From assembly GCA_045601425.1 (NCBI GenBank), contig JAZRZP010000016.1, positions 6,164 through 70,163 of the forward strand: a stretch of DNA of 64,000 bases, read 5' to 3'. Of the stretch, positions 10,080-17,702 are shown piece by piece. The translations under genes and the position numbers were made by a program. The notes under the pieces were generated by a model. The model saw only the letters and a program-made list of their open reading frames with translations, had not been told where the DNA came from and did no database searches. The stretch is from UBA1219 sp045601425 (GTDB lineage Bacteria; Bacteroidota; Bacteroidia; Bacteroidales; P3). The stretch's first letter is position 1. Every line of letters begins with the position of its first letter.

Positions 10080-10457
10080 CTATTTAATTTCAACTTCAGC
10101 ACCAGCTTCTTCCAAAGATTTCTTCAAAGCTTCAGCTTCGTCTTTAGAAACGCCTTCTTTAACGGCTTTAGGAGCTGCGTCAACTAATTCTTTAGCTTCT
10201 TTTAAACCTAAACTAGCCAAGTCTTTAACCAATTTTACAACGGCCAATTTCTGTGCACCGGCAGCTTTCAGAATAACATCGAAAGATGTTTTTTCTTCAG
10301 CAGCGGCAGCAGCACCACCGGCTGCGGGAGCAGCAACTGCAACAGCTGCAGCTGCAGGTTCAATACCGTATTCTTCTTTCAATACGTCTGCTAATTCTTT
10401 TACTTCTTTAACTGTAAGGTTTACTAATTGTTCAGCAAGAGCTTTAATATCTGCCAT
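10080..10457 (-). CDS. rplL: 50S ribosomal protein L7/L12
   Basis: This 125-residue stalk protein recruits translation factors (EF-Tu, EF-G, IF2) to the ribosome. The N-terminal dimerisation helix (residues 1-33) is followed by an Ala/Pro/Gly-rich flexible hinge (about 35-57). The globular C-terminal domain begins EEKTSFDVIL and includes KLAVVKLVKDLASLGLKEAK, the factor-binding helix. The length is typical. It follows rplJ by 67 nt, so L10 and L7/L12 can be made together for the L10(L12)n stalk complex. A hairpin follows before rpoB. Confidence 0.99.
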   Translation of the reverse strand: MADIKALAEQLVNLTVKEVKELADVLKEEYGIEPAAAAVAVAAPAAGGAAAAAEEKTSFDVILKAAGAQKLAVVKLVKDLASLGLKEAKELVDAAPKAVKEGVSKDEAEALKKSLEEAGAEVEIK

Positions 10458-10524
10458 GACTTTTATTTTTTTAATGTTTTACAATTTTTTTATTTACTTG
10501 TTTGTTGATGCTTCGCATCGTTTT

Positions 10525-11046
10525 TTATTCGGGTTTTTCCGATAAAGTTTTGAGAACTCCTGATATTGTGTTTCCTCCTGATTGCAATGCAGAAACGACA
10601 TTCTTGATAGGAGACTGGAGAAGGGCAATAACGTCGGCGATGAGTTCGTTTTTGGATTTGATGTTTACCAAAGTATCCAAATTTTCGTCTCCAACATAGA
10701 ATGCTTCTTCTACGTAAGCACCTTTCAAGATGGGTTTCGGACAAGTGGCTCTAAACTCTTTTATGAGTTTTGCAGGAGCGTTGTTAGAGTTCGAAAGCAT
10801 TATCGAAGTTTCGCCCTTGATTACTGGAAACAATTCAGAATAATCTATTTCTGACTTTTCCATTGCCTTGATAAGCAAGGTGTTCTTTACTACCAACAAT
10901 TTAACTTCTCTACGAAAAGCCAAACGACGCAATTTGCTTGTTTGTACTGAATCCAGACCTCCGATATCAGCGATATACAGGTGCGGATAGTTCTTTATCT
11001 CGTCACAGAGAGAGTCTATCAGTTGGGCTTTCTGTTCTTTTCTCAT
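10525..11046 (-). CDS. rplJ: 50S ribosomal protein L10
   Basis: This 173-residue protein anchors the L7/L12 stalk to 23S rRNA. It begins MRKEQKAQLIDSL and carries the L10 core VKLLVVKNTLLIKAM and KGETSIMLS, with a C-terminal helix (IADVIALLQSPIKNVVSAL) that would bind L12 dimers. Only 32 nt separate it from rplA, so the long rplJ leader used in E. coli for L10 autoregulation is absent here. Any autoregulation must use sequence inside rplA or another site. This is a standard member of the operon. Confidence 0.98.
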   Translation of the reverse strand: MRKEQKAQLIDSLCDEIKNYPHLYIADIGGLDSVQTSKLRRLAFRREVKLLVVKNTLLIKAMEKSEIDYSELFPVIKGETSIMLSNSNNAPAKLIKEFRATCPKPILKGAYVEEAFYVGDENLDTLVNIKSKNELIADVIALLQSPIKNVVSALQSGGNTISGVLKTLSEKPE

Positions 11047-11078
11047 AATGTTCCGAAAATTTTCTAATTACTCATTGT

Positions 11079-11774
11079 TTACAAGCTGACGGATTTGGTA
11101 TCCACCTTTACTCCGGGGCTCATGGTACTTGAAATAGCAACGCTCTTCATGTAGGTACCTTTTGCTGCGGCAGGTTTCAGTTTCAAGATTGCCTGCAAAA
11201 CCTCGCGAGCATTTTCTACTATCTGCTCGGATTTGAAGGAAACCTTTGCAACTGCTGTGTGGATTATACCATATTTGTCAACTTTGAAGTCGATTTTACC
11301 GGCTTTGGCTTCTGTAACTGCTTTGCCAACTTCCATAGTAACGGTACCGGTCTTGGGGTTAGGCATCAGGCCGCGAGGACCTAATATTTTTCCCAAAGCT
11401 CCGACTTTCGGCATTACACTGGGCATGGTTATAATAACATCTACATCCGTCCAACCGCCTTTTATTTTTGCGACATATTCGTCCAATCCGTAATAATCGG
11501 CTCCGGCTGCTTTAGCTTCTTCTTCTTTGTCGGGAGTACAGAGTACAAGAACTCTCACCTGTTTGCCTGTTCCGTGAGGCAATGTAACGCTGCCGCGTAC
11601 CATCTGATTGGCTTTACGGGGGTCAACACCCAAGCGTACATCTATGTCAACGGAAGCGTCAAACTTTGTGTAAGTGATGTTCTTTACCACTTCTACAGCT
11701 TCTTCCAAAGAATAAACTTTAGTTTTGTCGAATTTTGCTAAAGCTTCTTTCTGTTTTTTAGATAGTTTTGCCAT
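11079..11774 (-). CDS. rplA: 50S ribosomal protein L1
   Basis: This 231-residue protein binds 23S rRNA at the mobile L1 stalk near the E site. Family motifs are visible: VDVRLGVDPRKANQMVRGSV, PHGTGK, the central domain GLMPNPKTGTVT, and the C-terminal LKPAAAKGTYMKSVAISSTM. In E. coli, L1 represses its own operon by binding the leader ahead of rplK; I see no clear mimic of that site here. It follows rplK by 22 nt. Confidence 0.99.
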   Translation of the reverse strand: MAKLSKKQKEALAKFDKTKVYSLEEAVEVVKNITYTKFDASVDIDVRLGVDPRKANQMVRGSVTLPHGTGKQVRVLVLCTPDKEEEAKAAGADYYGLDEYVAKIKGGWTDVDVIITMPSVMPKVGALGKILGPRGLMPNPKTGTVTMEVGKAVTEAKAGKIDFKVDKYGIIHTAVAKVSFKSEQIVENAREVLQAILKLKPAAAKGTYMKSVAISSTMSPGVKVDTKSVSL

Positions 11775-11796
11775 GTTTTGTTTTTTTTACTTTGTT

Positions 11797-12240
11797 TTAT
11801 TTAGCTAAAGGATTCTCACCCGTAACAGTGATACCCATACTTCTTGCAGTACCTGCCACCATACTCATTGCTGACTCTATTGAGAAGCAGTTGAGGTCTG
11901 GCATTTTGGTTTCTGCAATCTGACGAACCTGTTCCCAAGTTACGGAAGCCACTTTGTTTCTGTTGGGTTCAGCAGAACCGCTCTTGATTTTTGCAGCTTC
12001 TTTCAATTGGATTGCAACAGGGGTCTCTTTGATTACGAAATCAAAGGATTTGTCGGTGTAAACAGTAATGATAGCGGGAACTATTTTTCCTGCCATGCTC
12101 TGTGTACGGGCATTGAACTGCTTGCAAAATTCCATGATATTCACACCCTTGGCACCCAGTGCGGGTCCTACAGGAGGAGCCGGATTTGCTGCACCGCCTT
12201 TGATTTGCAATTTAATCAATCCTGCAACTTCTTTTGCCAT
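11797..12240 (-). CDS. rplK: 50S ribosomal protein L11
   Basis: This 147-residue protein of the GTPase-associated centre binds 23S rRNA and is needed for RelA-type stringent signalling. The N-terminal domain starts MAKEVAGLIKLQIKGGAANP followed by PPVGPALGAKGVNIMEFCKQFN. The C-terminal RNA-binding domain carries GTARSMGITV. The conserved prolines of the thiostrepton site (PAPPVGP) are present. It heads the rplKAJL group, 67 nt after nusG. Confidence 0.99.
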   Translation of the reverse strand: MAKEVAGLIKLQIKGGAANPAPPVGPALGAKGVNIMEFCKQFNARTQSMAGKIVPAIITVYTDKSFDFVIKETPVAIQLKEAAKIKSGSAEPNRNKVASVTWEQVRQIAETKMPDLNCFSIESAMSMVAGTARSMGITVTGENPLAK

Positions 12241-12307
12241 TTTTGATAAATGCTAAATTTGTACTACTAATAATTGAATTTGATTGTTTTTTTTGATAAC
12301 TCTGAGA

Positions 12308-12853
12308 CTATTCCTTTTCAACCTGTCCGAAGTTAAGTTCCAAAGGAGTCCTGCGTCCGAAGATCTTCACCATTACGGTAAGTTTCTTCTTTTCGTCGTT
12401 CACTTCTTCGATAACTCCACTGAAACTGTTGAAAGGTCCGTCTACGACTTTAACGTTTTCACCTACAATGAAAGGATCGATGTATCCTTCTGCCGAGTCT
12501 GCCATATCATCCATCTTACCCAGAATACGGTTTGCTTCTGACTGGCGCATCGGAATCGGGTTGCCGTTCTTTTCACGCAGAAAATCAATAACATTGGGAA
12601 TGTTTTGAATGATCTGCGCAACTTCACCTATTGAAGCCGATTCAATCAACACATAGCCGGGGAAATAGTTACGTTCTTTTGTAACTTTCTTTCCGTTACG
12701 GATCGAATAAACCTTTTCCGTAGGTATGAGCACTTGCGAAACGTACTGCTGCAAGCCAAGCTGAGCTATCTCGTTTTCGATATACTCTTTGGCTTTCTTT
12801 TCCTTTCCGCTGATTGCCCTTACGACATACCATTTTTTAACTTGTTCTTCCAT
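12308..12853 (-). CDS. nusG: Transcription termination/antitermination factor NusG
   Basis: This 181-residue elongation factor binds the RNA polymerase clamp and couples it to the leading ribosome or to Rho. The NGN domain begins KKWYVVRAISGKEKKAKEYI and includes RNYFPGYVLIE. The KOW domain near the end reads VGENVKVVDGPFNSFSGVIEE. The length matches housekeeping NusG rather than the UpxY/RfaH-type paralogues that Bacteroidota use for capsule loci. Its place between secE and rplK also argues for the housekeeping copy. Confidence 0.97.
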   Translation of the reverse strand: MEEQVKKWYVVRAISGKEKKAKEYIENEIAQLGLQQYVSQVLIPTEKVYSIRNGKKVTKERNYFPGYVLIESASIGEVAQIIQNIPNVIDFLREKNGNPIPMRQSEANRILGKMDDMADSAEGYIDPFIVGENVKVVDGPFNSFSGVIEEVNDEKKKLTVMVKIFGRRTPLELNFGQVEKE

Positions 12854-12928
12854 CTTACTGATTCTTTGAAAATGTTGAAGTAATTATCAAAATACCTTTA
12901 TGCTTGCAAATATTCTTTCGGAGCTTTC

Positions 12929-12971
12929 GCCATGCGGATTCAAATAAATTGGGAAGCAAAAGACGCATGGC
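12929..12971. repeat. Inverted repeat between secE and nusG
   Basis: GCCATGCG (12929-12936) and CGCATGGC (12964-12971) are perfect 8-bp inverted arms with a 27-nt spacer, inside the 139-nt secE-nusG gap. In RNA this could form a hairpin with a large loop. There is no U tract, so it does not look like a terminator. Confidence 0.45.
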
Positions 12972-12992
12972 TATCTTTTCACAAAGAAACGC

Positions 12993-13208
12993 CTATCTGA
13001 ATATTTCGTAAAAGTATCCTAAAATTCCTTTCCATCCCATGTCCTGTGCTCCGAATGCAAAATCCATGAGGAACACAACAAGTGCGAGTATCAATGCTGC
13101 TACTGCTACTACGACAGAACTGCTCTGCAGTTCTTGGAATGTTGGCCACGATGTCTTGTGTACCAATTCATCGTAACTTGTCTTTACATAATTACCTATT
13201 TTCGACAT
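12993..13208 (-). CDS. secE: Preprotein translocase subunit SecE
   Basis: This is a 71-residue single-span subunit that clamps the SecY channel. The start MSKIGNYVKTSYDELVHKTSW at 13208 is chosen because the longer reading to 13259 would run into the tRNA-Trp gene. The amphipathic segment ELVHKTSWPTFQELQSSSVV with its conserved WP is followed by one hydrophobic segment (about residues 32-52, VVAVAALILALVVFLMDFAF). The short one-helix form is normal outside enterobacteria. It lies between tRNA-Trp and nusG. Confidence 0.95.
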   Translation of the reverse strand: MSKIGNYVKTSYDELVHKTSWPTFQELQSSSVVVAVAALILALVVFLMDFAFGAQDMGWKGILGYFYEIFR

Positions 13209-13229
13209 TCTTTTTCTGTTTGTTTTTAG

Positions 13230-13300
13230 CAGGGGAAGAGAGATTCGAACTCCCATCAATGGTTTTGGAGACCACTATTCTGCCCTTAAACTATTCCCCT
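13230..13300 (-). tRNA. tRNA-Trp (CCA anticodon)
   Basis: The minus strand folds with acceptor arm AGGGGAA/TTCCCCT, anticodon stem GTGGT/ACCAT around loop CTCCAAA (anticodon CCA), and T arm GGGAGTTCGAATCTC. The discriminator base is G, as usual for tRNA-Trp. The 3' CCA is not encoded. It lies between tuf and secE inside the operon. Confidence 0.95.
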
Positions 13301-13341
13301 GTAAATGGTGAAGCCAAGACCTCACCATTATTTATCGAGTA

Positions 13342-14529
13342 TTAGTCTAATATCTTAGTTACCTGACCGGAACCTACTGTTCTACCACCTTCACGGATAG
13401 CGAAACGCAAGTTTTCGTTCAAAGCGATTTCGGATATCAATTCTACAGTGATTGTCAAGTTATCACCGGGCATTACCATTTCGTGACCTTCGGGAAGTTT
13501 GATTTCACCGGTTACGTCAGTTGTACGGAAATAGAACTGCGGACGATATCTGTCTTTGAAAGGAGTGTGACGGCCACCTTCTTCTTTCTTCAAGATATAA
13601 ACTGCAGCTTCGAATTTCTTGTGCGGGTGAATTGATTTCGGTTTTGCGATAACCATACCACGACGGATTTCGTCTTTATCAATACCACGGAGCAACAGAC
13701 CTACGTTGTCGCCAGCTTCACCTTGATCAAGGATTTTGCGGAACATTTCAACACCTGTTACAACTGAAGTCAGTTTTTCAGCACCCATACCGATGATATC
13801 AACGGGGTCAGAAGTGTGGATAACACCTGTTTCGATACGGCCTGTAGCAACTGTACCACGTCCAGTGATTGAGAAAACGTCTTCGATAGGCATGAGGAAG
13901 TCTTTATCAACATCACGTGCGGGCAGCGGAATCCAGTTATCAACTTCAGCCATGAGCTGTTCTATAACGGGAACCCACTTCGGGTCGTCGTTCAATCCAC
14001 CAAGTGCGGAACCGCGGATGATAGGAGTATCGTCGCCTTCGAAACCGTAGAAGTTCAGGAGGTCACGGATTTCCATTTCAACGAGGTCTAACAATTCGGG
14101 GTCGTCAACAAGGTCAACCTTGTTCATGAAAACAACCATACGGGGAACGCCTACCTGACGAGCCAGAAGGATGTGTTCACGAGTCTGAGGCATAGGACCG
14201 TCAGTTGAAGCTACAACAAGGATAGCACCGTCCATCTGAGCGGCACCTGTTACCATGTTCTTAACGTAGTCAGCGTGGCCCGGGCAGTCAACGTGTGCGT
14301 AGTGGCGGGTTTCTGTCTGATATTCAACGTGAGCAGTGTTGATGGTGATACCTCTTTCTTTTTCTTCCGGAGCAGAGTCGATAGAATCGAAAGATTTTAC
14401 TTCTGATAAACCTTTGCTAGCCAAAACTTTAGTGATAGCTGCAGTCAAGGTTGTCTTACCGTGGTCAACATGGCCGATAGTACCAATGTTTACGTGCGGT
14501 TTGGAACGATCAAATTTTTCTTTTGCCAT
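13342..14529 (-). CDS. tuf: Translation elongation factor Tu
   Basis: This 395-residue GTPase delivers aminoacyl-tRNA to the ribosomal A site. G1 is GHVDHGKTT (about residues 19-27), followed by the switch region with RGITINTAHVEY. G3 is DCPGHADY, G4 is NKVD and G5 is SAL. Domains 2 and 3 contain GRGTVATGRIE and the C-terminal EGGRTVGSGQVTKI. Four tRNA genes precede it and tRNA-Trp follows, the same arrangement as the tufB locus of E. coli. It should be one of the most highly expressed genes here. Confidence 0.99.
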   Translation of the reverse strand: MAKEKFDRSKPHVNIGTIGHVDHGKTTLTAAITKVLASKGLSEVKSFDSIDSAPEEKERGITINTAHVEYQTETRHYAHVDCPGHADYVKNMVTGAAQMDGAILVVASTDGPMPQTREHILLARQVGVPRMVVFMNKVDLVDDPELLDLVEMEIRDLLNFYGFEGDDTPIIRGSALGGLNDDPKWVPVIEQLMAEVDNWIPLPARDVDKDFLMPIEDVFSITGRGTVATGRIETGVIHTSDPVDIIGMGAEKLTSVVTGVEMFRKILDQGEAGDNVGLLLRGIDKDEIRRGMVIAKPKSIHPHKKFEAAVYILKKEEGGRHTPFKDRYRPQFYFRTTDVTGEIKLPEGHEMVMPGDNLTITVELISEIALNENLRFAIREGGRTVGSGQVTKILD

Positions 14530-14649
14530 TGTATTTGCGATTAAAATGTTTATAAATTATTTTTCGTTTTCTTACTATCTACACATTACCAATTCCCCAC
14601 CTACGTCCATCCCTTTCGGGATTTTTGCGAGATGAGGGTTGCGTTCAAG

Positions 14650-14721
<72 letters not shown>

Positions 14722-14798
14722 CTGCGTTTCCGTAAAAAAAACGAACGAAAAGGAATCTTTATCTTTCTCTTCCGTCCGTAGTTTTCTACCAACTTCTG

Positions 14799-14871
14799 AG
14801 CGGAAGACGGGGCTCGAACCCGCCACCTATAGCTTGGAAGGCTATCGCTCTACCAAATGAGCTACTTCCGC
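14799..14871 (-). tRNA. tRNA-Gly (TCC anticodon)
   Basis: Acceptor arm GCGGAAG/CTTCCGC, anticodon stem ATAGC/GCTAT around CTTCCAA (anticodon TCC) and T arm GCGGGTTCGAGCCCCGT. The discriminator is U. It is the third tRNA of the Thr-Tyr-Gly-Thr set. Confidence 0.96.
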
Positions 14872-14889
14872 ATGCCTTCTTTGGTTTTG

Positions 14890-14971
14890 TGGGGAAGGGT
14901 GGACTCGAACCACCGAACTCTTCCGAGGACAGATTTACAGTCTGTTGCAATTGCCACTATGCGACTTCCCC
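14890..14971 (-). tRNA. tRNA-Tyr (GTA anticodon)
   Basis: This is an 82-nt class II tRNA with a long variable arm. Acceptor arm GGGGAAG/CTTCCCC, anticodon stem ACAGA/TCTGT around CTGTAAA (anticodon GTA), and T arm GGTGGTTCGAGTCCACC. The discriminator is A, as expected for Tyr. Confidence 0.96.
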
Positions 14972-14995
14972 CCGTATGGTTTCTGAAAACCAACG

Positions 14996-15069
14996 AGCCG
15001 ATGGAGGGATTCGAACCCCCGACAGGCTGATTACAAATCAGCTACTCTGGCCAACTGAGTTACATCGGC
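14996..15069 (-). tRNA. tRNA-Thr (TGT anticodon)
   Basis: Acceptor arm GCCGATG/CATCGGC, anticodon stem GCTGA/TCAGC around TTTGTAA (anticodon TGT) and T arm with GGGTTCGAATCCC. The discriminator is U. It is the first gene of the long leftward operon, about 45 nt from the promoter. Confidence 0.96.
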
Positions 15070-15114
15070 ATTTTTCTCAAAGTTTCAAACAACTCTTTCC
15101 TCGTTTTGAGGTTG

Positions 15115-15145
15115 CAAAGATACGAACTTTTTTTTTACTGGCAAA
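15115..15145 (-). promoter_or_regulatory. Bacteroides-type promoter of the tRNA-tuf-rpoBC operon
   Basis: On the minus strand, TTTG (15145-15142), a 19-nt spacer and TATCTTTG (15122-15115) match the Bacteroides sigma-ABfr consensus (TTTG, 19-21 nt, TAnnTTTG) exactly. Transcription should start near 15107, just ahead of tRNA-Thr(TGT). The 15070-15362 stretch holds no gene otherwise and is very AT-rich on the upstream side. Confidence 0.85.
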
Positions 15146-15362
15146 ATATTTTTAAAAAAAATACACATTTCTGCTACTATTTTATTGATTTTCAGATTAT
15201 TGAAAAAATAAATATTTTCAAAAAAAACCTCATTTACATGCATTTTTCCCTGCTCTTTTCTGCTTTTTTTGAAAATTCGAATACTTTTTCCACAAAAAGC
15301 ATCTGCGTTCTTAAAGTCCACTGGACTTGGGAACAGCGTGGCAAGGCAAGTGCCGAGGGTAC

Positions 15363-15929
15363 CTAAAAAACGACGATTCCAAGATGTTCGAGCAGGATTT
15401 TCACCCCAAGCAGTATGAGCACGGTGCCACCGGCAATTTCTGCTTTTGATTTGAAACGCGTTCCGAAAGTGCTTCCCACCAGAAGTCCCACGACCGAAAG
15501 TGCAAAAGTCGTGATGCCAATCGTTGTGACGGCAGGCACGATGTTCACATCCAAAAAAGAAAACGTAATTCCCACGGCAAGTGCATCGATACTTGTAGCG
15601 ATAGCCAACAGGAGCATCGGTTTGAAAGCCAAGGAACTGTCGGTTTTTCCATCATTGCCAGAGACAGATTCTCGAATCATGTTGGCACCTATCAGGAAAA
15701 GCAGGCCGAATGCTATCCAATGGTCGAATGTGGTGATTACGCTGCGGAACGTGCTTCCAAAAAAATATCCGACAACCGGCATTAATGCCTGAAATCCGCC
15801 GAACCACAACCCCACGACAAGTCCGTGTTTCAGTCTTATTTTTTTCAGTGAAAGGCCTTTGCATACCGAAACGGCGAATGCATCCATCGAAAGGCCTACT
15901 GAAAGGAGGAAGATTTCCCAGAAATTCAT
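15363..15929 (-). CDS. mntP: Manganese efflux pump, MntP family
   Basis: This is a 188-residue inner-membrane protein predicted to export Mn(II). The start MNFWEIFLLSVGLSMDAF at 15929 is preferred over an upstream ATG that falls within the rpmE terminator. About six hydrophobic segments are visible. The two inverted family signatures are LSMDAFAVSVCKGL near the N-terminus and ATSIDALAVGITF near residue 110, each with the acidic residue needed for transport. The region between it and rpmE is only 77 nt and is taken up by a terminator, so there is no room for a yybP-ykoY manganese riboswitch. Assignment is by family motif. Confidence 0.9.
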   Translation of the reverse strand: MNFWEIFLLSVGLSMDAFAVSVCKGLSLKKIRLKHGLVVGLWFGGFQALMPVVGYFFGSTFRSVITTFDHWIAFGLLFLIGANMIRESVSGNDGKTDSSLAFKPMLLLAIATSIDALAVGITFSFLDVNIVPAVTTIGITTFALSVVGLLVGSTFGTRFKSKAEIAGGTVLILLGVKILLEHLGIVVF

Positions 15930-15949
15930 ACGGTGATTTTTAATAGTCA

Positions 15950-15983
15950 AAAAAAAGAGAAACATTTAATGCTTCTCTTTTTT
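15950..15983 (-). terminator. Terminator after rpmE
   Basis: On the minus strand, AAAAAGAGAAGC pairs with GTTTCTCTTTTT (one G-U) around ATTAAAT and continues in U. It lies between the rpmE stop (16007) and the mntP start (15929). Confidence 0.7.
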
Positions 15984-16006
15984 ACATTTCACGTACCGGA
16001 AACTAC

Positions 16007-16270
16007 TTATTTCTTTGCATCGAAATGACGTTTGTACTTGTTCATGAACTTATCAACACGTCCTGCTGTGTCAACGAGTTTCAGTTTACCGGTGAAGAAC
16101 GGGTGTGAAGTATTGGAAATTTCCAATTTCACTACCGGATATTCTTTTCCGTCGGTATAAACAACAGTTTCTTTTGTGTTTGCACAACTTTTGGTCAATA
16201 TCATATTGTCGTTAGACATATCTTTGAATACAACCAATCTGTAGTTTTCGGGGTGGATTCCTTTTTTCAT
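16007..16270 (-). CDS. rpmE2: 50S ribosomal protein L31, type B
   Basis: This 87-residue L31 starts MKKGIHPENYRLVVFKDMSN. It contains the family blocks VVKLEISNTSHPFFTGK and AGRVDKFMNKYKRH. It has a single cysteine (C29) and lacks the CxxC zinc pair of type A L31, so it is the zinc-independent type B form, which is the usual L31 in Bacteroidota. L31 bridges the two ribosomal subunits. It has its own -10-like element and terminator, so it is probably transcribed alone. Confidence 0.96.
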   Translation of the reverse strand: MKKGIHPENYRLVVFKDMSNDNMILTKSCANTKETVVYTDGKEYPVVKLEISNTSHPFFTGKLKLVDTAGRVDKFMNKYKRHFDAKK

Positions 16271-16346
16271 CTTATTTAAATTTTTGCCGTTTTAAACAAT
16301 GGTTTTTTAAACGATTTGTGAATAATTATTTTCGTATTTGAGTTTG

Positions 16347-16354
16347 CAAAGATA
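16347..16354 (-). promoter_or_regulatory. -7 element of the rpmE promoter
   Basis: TATCTTTG on the minus strand matches the Bacteroides TAnnTTTG box, about 77 nt ahead of the rpmE start. No TTTG lies at the ideal 19-21 nt; the nearest is 11 nt upstream. The rest of 16271-16510 is AT-rich without a gene. Confidence 0.55.
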
Positions 16355-16510
16355 CGATTTTTTTTCAAACTGTATGATTTTTTTGCACATTTAATTTTTA
16401 ATATCCACATAAAACACTGATTTTCAAAATATTATGCACAAAATTTTTATCTAGCAAATCTGTCATTCCGGCATATTTTTTCCTTGAATTTCAGGATTTT
16501 CGTGCAAAAA

Positions 16511-17683
16511 TCATGGTTTTTTCTGCAAAAGACAGCACACGAGACGGGTAATGAGTGTAAGTATGACCGGAAGCAGTGCAACGTTGAACTGCTGCGGCAA
16601 AAGCCCGAATCCGAACAAGGAGAGCAGAAGCAACGCCAATTCAATGTAAATCAGTATCTTGTTTGATTTTTGCAGACGTACGGTAAAGTATAAAAATAGG
16701 GGATTTGCCCAAAGGATGTTCAGGTTTTCCTTTGTACACCAGTGTATGGTGAAAAACCACATGACGATGATTATAACCGAAAGCAGTGATACGACAGCGA
16801 ACAGAGGTATGTCGATCCATCTGAGTTTCCATCCTTTACGGAAGCCAATTGCCGAGAGCAGCAACACCACTGCAAACAGTAACCAGAATACGAGTGCCGG
16901 CGGCACGCTGTCGGGATTCGGGGTCTTGGTTTCGGACAGAATCTGCTCGTGTTGTTCGACGAGAGTCTGCCGGCTGCCGGCCACGTGTGTCGTATCCATC
17001 TGGGCGGCAAGGTCGAATGGGATGAACATATACTGCTTGCTGCTCAGCGGTCGGTCGCAACGCATGCCTATCAGCAAATCGACTCCAAGCTGCCACCACA
17101 TGAGTTTCCTGCCGGAATACTGGTAAATCATTTCACGGAAAGTGAGGTTGGTATCGGCAACGGTTTCTGCAAACAGTTTTCTTCCTATCAACGAGCTGTC
17201 GATAATATCGCGGGCACGTGTCGCACAATTGTCTCGGAAAAAGTCGTAAAGATAATTTCTGTTTTCCGGAGTATCGTTTTCCTTCAGATTCGCGGCGAGA
17301 CGTTCCAGTTCACTGTGAGTGAGTCTGAGCCGCTGTTCAGAGAGGGAACGGCCTTCGTTCCAGTAGGAATAAACGAAATTGTCGTAATGGCAACTTGAAA
17401 CGCAATAAATGAGTTCGCCTCTCACGAACTTCCAATAAAGGTTTGGGGTATTGAAATCGAAAGTACCGTAATTGTAAACGCGGTCGATGCCCTGCATTGG
17501 GTCGCAGATGCGTATGGAAGTATGACCGAAAGCGAGGTAATACTCATTGCCCGGTCCGCATGTAATAAGCGATGCGTAAGCCTTTCCGGACAGTGTGTCA
17601 GTCTCGGATTGTGCTGTTGCCCCTTGATAAGGCAGCAGCAGCATTGCCAGCAATGCGACCAGAATAAGTCTCGTGTTCTTCAT
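16511..17683 (-). CDS. lnb: DUF4105 protein, Lnb-type lipoprotein N-acyltransferase
   Basis: This 390-residue envelope protein belongs to the DUF4105 family, whose Bacteroides member Lnb adds the N-acyl chain to lipoproteins in place of Lnt. The start MKNTRLILVALLAMLLL at 17683 gives a clean signal sequence ending ATA-Q at residue 24. The periplasmic domain carries the two residues expected to be catalytic: H54 in AFGHTSIRI and C153 in RDNCATRARD. From about residue 250 onward come about five hydrophobic segments. It lies 19 nt after the DUF2027-Smr gene, with the same orientation. The family is firm by sequence; the enzymatic role is transferred from the Bacteroides work and not shown here. 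A paralogue with another role cannot be excluded. Confidence 0.78.
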   Translation of the reverse strand: MKNTRLILVALLAMLLLPYQGATAQSETDTLSGKAYASLITCGPGNEYYLAFGHTSIRICDPMQGIDRVYNYGTFDFNTPNLYWKFVRGELIYCVSSCHYDNFVYSYWNEGRSLSEQRLRLTHSELERLAANLKENDTPENRNYLYDFFRDNCATRARDIIDSSLIGRKLFAETVADTNLTFREMIYQYSGRKLMWWQLGVDLLIGMRCDRPLSSKQYMFIPFDLAAQMDTTHVAGSRQTLVEQHEQILSETKTPNPDSVPPALVFWLLFAVVLLLSAIGFRKGWKLRWIDIPLFAVVSLLSVIIIVMWFFTIHWCTKENLNILWANPLFLYFTVRLQKSNKILIYIELALLLLSLFGFGLLPQQFNVALLPVILTLITRLVCCLLQKKP

Positions 17684-17702
17684 AAGCTGCAGTTTTTTCT
17701 GT

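Noticed and set aside
13209..13259. Upstream extension of secE
   Set aside because: The extra residues translate the 3' end of tRNA-Trp, so the start at 13208 was used.
15930..16006. yybP-ykoY manganese riboswitch ahead of mntP
   Set aside because: The gap is 77 nt and mostly taken by the rpmE terminator. No riboswitch core could be found.
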